Positions 13,101 to 25,100 of a DNA stretch of 64,000 nucleotides are shown here, one piece after another (within the stretch, counting starts at the first letter, position 1; each line of letters starts with the position of its first letter). Source of the stretch: Haemaphysalis longicornis (taxonomy: Eukaryota; Arthropoda; Arachnida; Ixodida; Ixodidae); NCBI GenBank assembly GCA_013339765.2, contig CM023457.1:53283745-53347744 (forward strand). The letters are read 5' to 3'. The notes beneath the pieces are model-generated. The model ran no database searches and was not told the origin of the DNA. It saw nothing but the letters and a program-made list of their open reading frames with translations. A program made the translations under genes and the position numbers.

Positions 13101-16100
13101 TGCTACACCATTTGGCTCGCTTCCTACCGTGAATCCCAAACTGCATTTCGCTATGAATACCCCAGTGGCGCCCTGTTCCAAGATCAACTTGCGCTGCCTC
13201 GCACGTCCAAATCAGGCCGCGATTTTCCCATAGGCAAAAATAATTTTATTTATTTTTCAGAATCACCACGTAAGTACCGTCATTTTACCCGGTGTCAAAC
13301 AAAATAGACTACAAAATGCGGCTCTTGTGTCAAGTTCGAGTGAAACAGCAGCGGCGGTTCATTCAGGAAAAAATTTTAAGTGTTCCAATTATCGTCGCAC
13401 CACCCTGTAGAATTCTTGATGTGCAGGAAAACACAGACGTATAATTGTCATGAAATATTGCGGACAATACAGCTCAGACAGCCTGTTTCTATTTAAAAGA
13501 CCAAACAAAAGAGAGCCCTGGAGTTGCAAAAACCTTATTAACAAAGCCAAGATCCAGAACGAACTATGGTGGACCAAAAAACTGCCTTCCAAATGCCTGA
13601 GTTGTTCAGCGAACATCCCCGCAATATGGAAGTCTTATTTCAGGAACAACGCTGTCCACAATACAAGAAATTTATTAAAACAGCCGTACTCTTTTCTATG
13701 GATAGATGTGAAGGTATCATTGCAACTATAAGCATAAATTTTATTTTTGTAATACCCTGCGCTGCTCAAATGTTTTGTACTTGTGATGTTTTTGTATTTT
13801 ACACTCTTTGTTTCTTAATTATAATTACCTCATAATCATAAACAGCTCGGTAGAAAAATTGTAACCCCGTACTGTTGTATCAGTGTGTGCTAGTGCCTCC
13901 TTTTCCTTGCAAATTTTTCTTGTAATTTTTATTGCTTTGTTGTACCGTCTGCTATCGAAGGGTGGCACGGCCTCATTCAGGCAACTGGTTTCTTTTTTTT
14001 TGTCCCCCAAGGCAATGTCTTGTAATATTGTCTTGAATAAACTTGTAAAGAAAGAAAGTGGCTCAATTAACATTCTCTGTGCCTCTTCGATACTGATAGG
14101 GCTGTGACCTGCGACTGCGACTACTGCAAACGCGTCTGAATCTGTGATGAGCAGCATACGGATGCATGTTGAACTGCTTTGGCTAGGCATAGGTGTCATC
14201 TCTTAGGAAACTGTGTACTCTGTGCAGAGGTGTGATGCTGTGTGGTGATTTGGGATCATTTGGCCGCGTGTGACAGTAACGGGAGCATAGATAGATAGCC
14301 TATTGCACATCATAGCGGTACAAGGATTTCACTGCCTTCACGGATCCCACAGTGAAAACTGTCGGAAGTACAGAGCAGTCATTCGTCATAATGGGCTGTG
14401 GCGCCATTAGGTCTCTCTCCTCTCGTGATGAATAGAACAAAAGCTTGTCCAATCCATTTCAAATTTCCCGCCTTTGAAGTGCCCACGTGCCCCCTAACTG
14501 AAACTGCGCCAGCGGGAGTTCTGTTCTTTTTGTGCTTGCTTTTCCTCCCGCACATGCCGGCGCCGGCTTACTTCGCAGTTTGGAACGTGCCATTTTTTTC
14601 TCTTGCACTGCCACTTTTTTTCGCTTACGATCGCAAAAACTAACCCAACGAGCGTTCCTAACTAAATGAACGCGGGCTCTGCTGGTTGATTACATACACT
14701 TTGCCTCAAATGTACCCACAGTTTTCTTTGCGCTAAACAACGGGGAGATGTATGACAAGCGCCAGCGGTTCACGAGTTTTCGAAACATATGGCATGTGGG
14801 AGCATATAAACCGCTTAGCTTTCGAAGCCTCTGTGGGACGCCGCTACGACGGTACGCCGTGTGGCTCTACTTGGGTCCAGCAAGCGAGCTACAATGACAA
14901 GGTGAGCCCCTAAAGTGCTCTGCACTTAAAAGCAGGCAACACGGTACAGCCTGCACAACAGAGAGAGCACCACAGGGTGGGACACACTGTAAGCAGTCAA
15001 GTGAGGCAGCGAGACGTACCACGATGTGCCGGCTCACGTTCATCCACGAGGTGTCTTTCCTGGGGTCCACAATGCACACCTTGTCGAAGGGAGACCGGGG
15101 AAGAGGAAAGAAGGAACGAAAGGAACAGAGTTTGGGGAAACTGTTTCAGGAGATAAATAAAGCATCCCAAAGGCGGCATTATATCAACAAAGGAAAAGGA
15201 CGCCAGTCCTTCCATTAAGTGCAAAGCAACTCAACAAAACTGAAGGCATTGTTAGCGCTGAAAGACGGGATGCAAGACAAGAACACAGGAAACAAATGCC
15301 CGTCCCGTGTGCTCCTATCTTGTGTCCCGTCTTGCAGTGCTAACTATGGGTCTTCGTTACCATGTAAACTAGCCCAACCTTCTGCCCTCGATTCAAGACA
15401 ACAAAACCAATGTACTGCGCAACCTAGAACTGCGGACAAAGCGGCCTCACGTGAAATCTTCCCAGGCCTCCAAGCACACCAGGCTGTGTTCTACACGAGA
15501 AAAAGCAAAGCACCTGCAATAACCAAACAATCTGTGGGTACAAGCTAGTCGGTATTCCATGATCAAGACTTCTAAATGAGAAAATATTTGGAAGAAGCGC
15601 ATGTCCCTGTCCTTCGTGTCTTTCGTCCAAATATTTTCGCGCTTAAAAGTCTTGACCCTGCCGTAATTCGCTTAGTTATACATATATTAAAAGAAAAGAA
15701 AAACACCCTCACACGGAGACTCAAATTTTCCTCGCAATTCTGAACACTGCCGTGCAATCATAAAAAGTCGAGTCTACAAAATCTACGCACCGCACCGACG
15801 TCGTCTACTTTAACAGTGCCATGAGCGTGCCACCGAACATGCACTCATGGTGCCAAGCAGAGCCACCCTCACTCAGCAACATATGGCTACGCAGTCCACC
15901 CATAACTGTCCACCCGAGAAGCGCCTCCCCTTTTCCACTTACGACATGGTGGACGGTCTCTGGGACGCTGTCCTCCCCCTTCAGATCCACCCAGGTGGGG
16001 AAGTGCATCAGCCGCTCCTGCATCGCGGTGGAGACAAGGAAGAAAACGAGGGTGGTGGGTGAACAGCAGCAGCCAAAAGCTGCTCCCGCACTGGTTGGGC

Positions 16101-19100
16101 CTAAACAGTTCCGGGAGCAGATTTCGTGCTCCTGTCTGTTTACCAGAAAGAGTCGCAAGGCAGTGTTTAGAAATGCACGTCAGCGCTGCATTCTCTTTCA
16201 TTCACTACAAGCCCTTTGGTACACCCCTGGGGCTGTGGAGTTTGGATTCAAAACCCTCAAAAATCACCTTTGCTAGCCTTTCACGAAGATTGTGCTTCAA
16301 GATAGGCGATTTGCAACAAAACTCCTAAAAATTTTTTTCAACACAGAGCTAATTCAAAGACTCACTGACAGAAACTATGGCCGCTTGTTGCAACTACGAT
16401 ACACTCTCCATCAAACAGCCCCTGAAGGGCCTACACTGCTGAAAACTCACATTTGGAGGAAAAAAAGACTCCTGTTGTCACTGCTCCGTATACAAGGTAG
16501 TTCAATTTAAACTACTTTCGCTTAGCACGACTCCACTGTACATAAGAAAGTGGCCAGCCGTGGAAGACATTTCAGTACGAAGATAGATGAAGACAAGAAA
16601 GGACGTTGGACAAGTGCTTCATTTTTGTCTTCATAGTCTCAGAACACCTTCGAGCTGAAATGCGGTTCCACAGCCACGCACCACTTCCACCAACAACACA
16701 TTCTTCTGCAGCAGTCATTTGTCCCCTTTTAATGGTCGTCATGCACTTCCCTGCCAGCTCTTGCTTTGCTACACGATCAGTTTGTCTTCGGGCCACACAA
16801 ATCTCGCACTGCCCAGACCCATGCAACTAGCTTGTCACACGGCCATCACCCGGCCAATCACAGACAGCCCCACACACGTCACAACTGTTCTGTATCACAG
16901 AATCAGTAATGGGGACACCTGACTACACTCCACACCCAAGACGCACGACAGTTTTTCCTGCCCTAAGTGCAGCCAGAAACAACCCGGAGGGTCAGCCACC
17001 AGAAACCTGCATGCGTACTCTGAAGCCTAGCACAAAGTGTTACACACCCTCCAAACTGCACATACCTGCACAGGGTGTATAGGACAGAGCTTTATAGGTT
17101 GCAAATGTACTATGCCAGGCCTGATGCACATGTGTTCGACATAGATTTTCATACAATAACAACTAGAGAGGAATCTGGCGCTGCGATTGTCCTGCCGTGA
17201 TGGGTAGTTCTGTATTTGGATTGGCGCTCGATGGCTTGCGTAAGTTATTATGGATTGGACCGTGCAGCCAGTTTCGTTATCGTTTGGACTTGCATGAACG
17301 CATTTGCCTATGCTTGGAAGAAGCAGTTAAGAATATCGTTTCTCCTTGAGCTGAATGCCGCACGAGCACTGACGCCGCCCTGAGCGGAAATGTTTTGTAA
17401 CCAGAGTTGCGAATCGAGTGGGTTATCAATTCATTGCCAGCACTGCGAGCACGAAAACACAAATATTGGTGCCGTATGCGGCGAAGCTGCCACGCAAATT
17501 AGGAGTTGCAGCGCTGCAGACGCGCACTGCCGAATGAGCATGCTCATTCGGCAGAGCAATGTACTTCTGAAGCTGAAGACGGTTTGTGAACTGCTTAGAA
17601 CAGCCACACTTTCGTGTGAACGCTGGCTCCTATGGCGTAGACCAGCAGTACTGGCGGCTGATAGGAGACTCAGCTTGATGAATGTCACTAATTGAGGTTT
17701 GAAAAATTTCTACTAAGGTAATGAGCTCTTTTATTTTTTTTTTAGGAGCACAAAACTTTTCTCACTATTAAAATTACAAGCACCGAAACTTTTACAAACA
17801 GTTTTAAAGAAGTCCACATCCTGCTGTAGGTTGGCGGCAAATGGCAAACCCACTCCACAAAGCTCTCCGACTCCGCGTCCGCTTTTTATTTAAATATGCC
17901 GTTTTATTTCTCAAAAAAGCAGTTTTCGGTTACTAACTTTCTTGTTTGCAATGTAATTTGTAAACAGCGAACCAGGCAATTTTTCGCCAAAAGAACACAA
18001 TTTGCACAGCCATAGGCCCATTTCGATCCTACGCAATCCGGTTCTAGAACTACCTACCATTCCCATCGAAGTGCAAGCGCCGCCTCGAAATTTACGTTCA
18101 CACTAGCGCCAATTTCCCCTCTAGTTATTACTGCATGAAAGAAACTCTATGGTGTTCGAGACAACAAAGAAGAATCACCTGCACTTGCTCAGTGCCTTCC
18201 TCTCCTCCTAACCTGGCCACCAGCTAGCTGACCTGCTGTTCATGGATGTGCAATTAGTCAAGCAAATCAAAGGATGGGCTGGAAGGGAAACTTCATCCCA
18301 CCAACTGAAGTCAGCCGCTCTCTACAACTGCCAGGCACTCTTTCCCCCATTGCAGCACGCACGCACGCACGCACCTATAGACCACCCGAGCTGAACATAG
18401 TCAATGACACGCCCCTGTACTCACGGCCAGCTTCTTGACTTCGAAGGAGTGCAGAGTCGCAGAGCACACCACCATCTGGAATGGCATGGGAAGGGAAAGT
18501 GTGAGGAGTGTTGTGCTTTCATTCTCCTACTCTCTTGGATTGACATAGCTGGGACGCCAATACGTTTTACACATCACTGATGATGCAGCCTGCATCATCA
18601 GTGCATCATCATCAGTAAGCAAGAGCATAAAACATGGAAATCCAAAAGGAATGCCAGCACAAAGTGCAGTCACACTTCCAAGCAGGACGTGGACCCAGAA
18701 AGTAAGGCAGCTGGGGGACATGAATGGAACAGGTGTGACATTTTAAGAGTGGTGTCCAAACAGGGTGATAATGTAATATTTTTGTTGTCACTGCTGGATG
18801 GTTTGTACGGATGAACAGACACACACACACACACACACTGCACTGCATCATATCTTGCAGGTGTCCCTACAAAACCCTCTCTCCTGCAAAGAACTCTGTG
18901 GCTGCAATAACAAAGGCTGCGTGAGCACAGATCTCGTAGAATACGCTTAACTAGAGTCATTCCCTTCGACCCACTTCTGTCTCAAGCTCCTCCTAGTTTC
19001 GTGATGCTTTATCATTATGCGAGACGATCACGTCCCCTCTGCGAGCACGCAAACAGTGTCCAGGTCCAGAAGCCTGTACTATTCCACAGAGCCCAATCGC

Positions 19101-22100
19101 ACACACTCTGTGCTCGCAGTCTGCTGTCCTGTTGGTACCCTGCAATCAGAAACCGGGCACTGTGCCCACCCATGTTCAAATCGCACCCACCTCTGCGACC
19201 TAACTACGCATAAGAGCTGGCTACCAAATACCGCTCGACACCCACCTGACATGACAAAACCACTCAGCCCTATTCCTGTAAGTGGGCTACTTCCTTGGCA
19301 CAAAATGATGCACGAGACAAGACAAGACCAGACAAGACAAGCCACATGCTCAACTGGACCTGTTTGAAGAAAGAAGCCAGGCCCTCACCTGCAGACGTCT
19401 CCCTTCGGCCGTGATCTGGGGTATCTGCCGGTGGACCCGGTTGATCAGGTCATTGTAGCCCTGGGTCAGAAGGCCGTCCTGCGGCGGAGGCAAAGAGAAG
19501 CGCACGGGTTGAAAGAGGGCGCAAGCAAACATTAAGCTCAGAAACACAGTGCGGTAAAACCTTGGCGAGATTTGCTGGCAGGCATCTCAGCGAGACAGTC
19601 AGTACAACAGGCCATAATTCAGAGCTGCAAGGTCACATGTCTGGAATCTCGGGGCTATTTTGTCCCAGAGATTGATCTGGGATGCAAAGCTTACTGTCAT
19701 GAGCTGGAAGTCTCACATTCCACGCATTGTAAACATTGCTATTTATGTACCTGCTACATAAGTGTAATTCAGCGGGGGGCAGGTATCCTGGTCTCCGAAG
19801 CTGGGTATGACTTCAAGCGTACTTTAATGCACCTACAACAGCATCGTAGTTTAGTCAATTTATTTGATTTCATTCAACCTTTCGCAGCCATTTTGAGTAG
19901 GCGATCAACAGGCCTCACTTCACATCCCACTGCTATCGTTTTGTCGTACACTGTGCTGCCTTGTCGTCCAAAGAGAAATGCGATTTGCTGTTTCCGTCCA
20001 GGGCACTCTAAAACGCAAGCCTCTTGCCTCAACAACTTTTGAATCCCTCCTACACACACACAACCATTAACACCACATGAATTTATCAATTCCCGAGGCC
20101 TGCACAACTTTTCTGTGCTCGGTCACACCGCGTCGAGTGAACCAATAACAGAAAGTGCAGGCATAATGCAATTACCACGTTTGTTCCTTAATTGTTAGTA
20201 TTTAGTATCTCTCCACAGAAGCGGCATTTCCATAAAAACTACTGAGTACTACTTGGAGCCCACTAGTTAGTGCATCTAAACACTTCAAACTACTCATTAG
20301 GCAATTCCCCAAACCACCCCATCCAATCCATAAAGCTTTTCTCGCAACAATTATTCATCATCATCGAAGTCCAGTGCAGGGCAAATTCATTCATCAGCTC
20401 TTTCAAACGTCTTACCATATTTATTCAAATATAAGGCGAGGTTTTTTCCCCAAAATCCATAGTCTCAAAATCACACCCCGCCTCATATTCGAAGCTTAGC
20501 ATAGTATATACATGGCGATTTTTTTTACTCTCCTACCTTCACCCTTGCCTTATAATAGTGAGCGCCTTATAATCGAATAAATATGGTATTATGGTCACCC
20601 TCCTAAAAAGTCTGATGTAAGACAGAGCAACAAAAATATTTCTAAAAATTGGAAAACAGAAACAGACTCACTGCTTCGTCCAGGACAAAGAACCGCACCT
20701 GTGGGAAATGACACGATTTATTAAACATCAGCCCCAGCTCTCCTTCCTCATGGAAGGGTGCATTGCAAGCCCCCACAACAGCAGCACAGAACTGGCTACA
20801 ACCAAAAATTGGCAAACCACCGATAAGAACCTTACCGATCGCTTGTGCTTGAAGTCTAACCTTATCTTTTCGACCGGTAGTTTTGACGACACCCCTGTGT
20901 ACTGCCATAGCCACGCATTCGAAACACGCAGCAATGAATGTTGTAAGCATGCTGCCATGGAGTTCGACAAGCTCGCGTTGGGCACACACACCTGACATGT
21001 TAATCACAGTAAAAAGCCTCGTTACAAGAGACACTGTTACAAGAGACACTTGGTTGTAAGAGACATTTGAATGAAGACGGTTTGGTTAATTTTCCTATGT
21101 TCACCATGTTAGCAACATCGCATACAAGAGACCTTGGTTACGAGGGGCATGTTCCTTGGGTCCCTTGAGTGTCTCTTGTAACGAGATTTTACTGTATCCA
21201 CATTGATTGATTGATTGTAGGGTTTAACGCGCCGACGCAACGCAGGCGATGAGGCGCACCGTAGTGGAGGGCTCCGGATTAATTTGGACCACCTGGGGAT
21301 CTTTAACGTGCGCCAGAAATCTCGAACACAATTCCCTGTAGGCCTTCAATGTTTCCCTCAATCTTTTTCCACCCCGGCAAACACAGTGCGTTCACTAACT
21401 GTTTCGCAACCAGCTGGACTAGACAGTCTCTTTGCATACCTCTGTCGCTACCCCACTGATAACAGTACATGGGCTGGCTTGTTGGAGGAAAGCCGTCGTA
21501 CCTGAGTGAGGCTCAGTTCTCCCGTGGAGATCAGGTCTTCCATACGGCCCGGGTTCCCACCACAATGTCCACCTGGGGGAAGCGAGAATGACGTTTCAGG
21601 GTGCAGCTTTGGCCAGACGCAAATAAGCTTTCATCCTACGGGAGCATTACAAAGCACGAAATCGTCTGTTGCAGAAAGACGAAGCAGCACAGGAGGAATG
21701 CTTTAGACACTCAGCAAAGCCGATCCAAGCGGAACAGATTGCAATTTGTAAATGTTATTCCGAGATTACGGCATATTTCTTAATGCTAGCTTTCAACCTC
21801 CAGTTTAACTTCGTTTAGCCGTGCTTCAACAACAGGCTTCGGATCTAGGTGATCTTTATAGAAACTTAGGAAAGGTGGACTGCAATAAAAATGTGTTGCT
21901 AGCGCAGCAACTGTGTTAGTTGTTCCAATAACATTTATATAATGGTTGCAATCGATGTAGGAAAATAAGGGAGTAACATGAGGCACGATAAGCGCACCCT
22001 CGACACCAGGGTGCAAATTTTGCAAAATTCTCAATTATACTTTGACCTCACAAGAACATATCGATTTTCTGGGATTCTAACGTTGATTTTTAATGTTACT

Positions 22101-25100
22101 CTTACTGTCATAAGCTGGAAGTCTCACATTGTCAAATTTGGCAATTTTAATGCATTCTTTTAAAAGCTGATGCCCAACAACCACCACACCTTCAATGTCA
22201 ACATGGAATGCACTGCTGGTCCTGCAACAGAGTGCTACAGATAAAATGTTACCAAGGAACTACTGAGAGCTACGACAGCTACTACACAGAGAGCTACGAA
22301 AACTTTTGTTTCGCACGAGAGGTAGAAAAGTTGGATACGTATACTACCCGCCCCCCTCTACCTTCTGGTGACAATTTTTTCAACACAACCAGCACCACCC
22401 TCATGGTGCAAATGCTCGCTGAATGAATGTTCTTCCCCACAGTATATTTCATGCACGGGAATAAGATGCCTAGTGGATCCAGAGCTTCTTCCTCTTGAAG
22501 GAAAAGGAAAAGGGAGAGGCCTTGGCCTTGCGGGGTCCCCTCTCTGCCCCCCAGTCTTACCCCGTTCCTGAGCTTCTCAATCTGCTCCTTGGCTGCAACA
22601 CCTCCAATGACCAGCAGCTCCCTGGGGGAACAACACAGGAAGAGGTGAGGGAGGCAGAGCAAGAGAGTTAGGATCAGAAGGGCGACCCAATTACAAACAG
22701 TCCATCAATGGTGCCCAACTCAAAGGAGCAAAGCTTGCCTAGTTTTAATGAAACAGATGAGATTCAATTCTCAGTGACAGCAGCCACAAGACGAGTTCAA
22801 AAACACAACATGCAGGCGGGAAAATTGGGCACAACCTTTGCGAAAATAAGACATTTTTTTCGCAACTACAGTAACCTCTGCTGGACAAGCAGAGCTGCTC
22901 TCAAAGATAAAGTTTTGTTAAAGACGAGCAACACAAAATGCGAACATGTCAGTGTTCCTGCACTGATGACAAACAAGGCCTGCCACCGCAGGCGAGTGCG
23001 TGAAGCCAGAGGAGGTAACTTGCCCACCTGACGACCGGGTCCTTGAGGTGCTTCTTGAAGCTGGTGATGCACTTGAGAGTCTGCTCGGCCAGCTCACGAG
23101 AGGGCTGCAGAAATGCAGTGGGAAAAATGCTTTCAGAACAACAGGCACACGGTGATTAACCGAGACTGTTAGGGCGAGAACGAAAACAAGAGCAGTCACC
23201 TCAATGATGATGGCCTGCGGGGCATTCTTCACGCTCTTGGGAGCCCCAACAGACGTCCCTGGAGGGGGCACAAAAATAAATGAAAAGAAAGGATGAACGT
23301 CAACTCTAGTTTGACACACACACACAAAGGAAGCGGGAATGCAGTTCCCGCAGTGCTGCATCATCATCCTTTAACGAACCTCTGCACTAACCAGTGGCAG
23401 AACCAGACAGGAGGATGGCATGCAATATATCCCCCCTTCCCTTTTCCCTCCAAAACCATCGCCTGGAATTAGCACAGCTAAGCCTACGTGGTGTATCACC
23501 AACCTCCTCTCCTGAAACTAGTACCTTTACCTCCCTAAAAGTCCTCCTGGATTCACCAATGCTTTTGATAACGCGAGTCTTCCATCCCTTTGAAATTGAT
23601 GCCCCCCAACATGCCTTACAACGACCTCGCAGCTATAACTGCAGTCCCGTATTTCCAGACCTGCCAACCTAGCAACACAAAAATCCAGGAGATCGCACTC
23701 CAGGCGGAGGGAGTGAGGGGGGGTTTGGTTCCTAGTTTAGCATTTCACAAATTAACGAAACTAGAATTTACATCAGGAAGAGGTAAGGGTGTCTATTTCG
23801 AGTTGCTTTGTTATTGCATTATGAGAAACTCTACTGCTGGTTTTTGTAGTGGAGAGCGTTAAACTTCTTTACTTGTGAAGGGACCCGGCAGTGGCAAACT
23901 TTGCAAGCTGCAAAAACTTGTCGGAATACATCTTCTCAAAATATTGTCCGGTTTGGTGACCCTTCACCATGAGGAGGTCGCTTTAGCGTCTAGCTGGAAA
24001 GTGAGGACCGAAATTTCGTTCTCGTCTTCTAAACCGTGCTAAAGATTCTCTCACATTCAGCATTGCCGTGTTTGGAAAGTGGTTGGAGCATCATCACCTT
24101 TGCCCCTCTACCAAACTTCCCTTCACCTCAGTAACACTTGGAAGTACTTCTTTGCTTTTGAAACCACCATTGACCTTTCAACTGAACTCGGGGAAACACC
24201 CATGCCCCACCCGACCACATAACAGACAATGATGATGCATAGCCTAGTGTACAAAATGCTCTCGAACGTACTCTAAAGTAACGCCTCTATGATGCCTGTC
24301 TGCCGCATTCACGAAAGACCTGTAGCCATTACTTTTCCTTCCTTCACTTTCAGTGGTGGTCGCTCGCAACACTGTTCTGCACACACAGCCACCTCAATCG
24401 GTACCGCCATCGCGGCACGCAGGCGCCCACACCCCACCCCACAACTCGCATCAACGCTTCCTGCCCAAAAAAGGTTGCATGGAACGTGAGCTACGACCGA
24501 CAGATGCAAATGTTGTGGGGCATTGTGCCTAGAATATACTTAGTGGTATTCTACGGTATGGCTACAAAAAACTAGAAGTACGGTGGCAAGTGATTTTTGT
24601 CAGTACCACAACTGTCACAACAGAAAAGACTGACGTATGTGCGTGATAAAAAGAATGATGACCTCTCTGCTGTAACGGCCACTTTTCGGAAGATTCGAGA
24701 TAGCATTCGTACAATCGGGAGGTGTGGTCAAAACTCGGGAGTCTCCTCGACACTTCGGCAGAGTTGGCAGGTATGTATTTCCCAAATAAACATCGACAAA
24801 CTCTCCTATCCCATTCCCCGCTACCCGCTGCAAAGAAACCACCAAGACCAACTCGCAGCCTCCCACAAAAAGAAAAGGAGAACAGAATTAACCACACTCA
24901 ATGGCTTAACGGCAGCGTGTCAAGAAAGAAACACGGTAATCTCATATACACTCCCCACTGCCTTCTTATTCGCACGCGTACCAAACGCAACGGAAACTTC
25001 TAATTAATTTGTTCCCATTCAGCATTTGTTAGCAGTGCAAACAGGTTGCAGTTGCACGCAGTGGGACGTTAGCTGCTAAAAGTGAAAAGAATGAGTGAAA

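Larger units (their letters stand above)
1166..16017 (-). other. DDX1: DDX1 exons 20-29: second RecA-like domain and C-terminus
   Basis: Coding exons on the minus strand: 20, 15943-16017; 21, 15020-15079; 22, 12668-12865; 23, 10488-10579; 24, 9317-9389; 25, 8853-8925; 26, 8596-8638; 27, 7028-7126; 28, 5876-5996; 29, 1166-1293. They encode MHFPTWVDLKGEDSVPETV (exon 20), GIIFCRTKLDCDNLE (22), SCVCLHGDRKPQERK (23), motif V (24), motif VI (25), and the DDX1-specific tail with EPDLKIPADEFDGKVVYGQK (28). Exon 22 lacks one base in the CCCC run at 12779-12782 (minus-strand G run); restoring it gives KILKGEYVVRAIQQQNMDQG. The frame stays open for 53 codons past the exon 28 donor, so a retained intron would give an alternative C-terminus. 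Intron 28 is 4.6 kb and holds a Tigger transposon, a TTAA MITE and a SINE. Confidence 0.93.
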
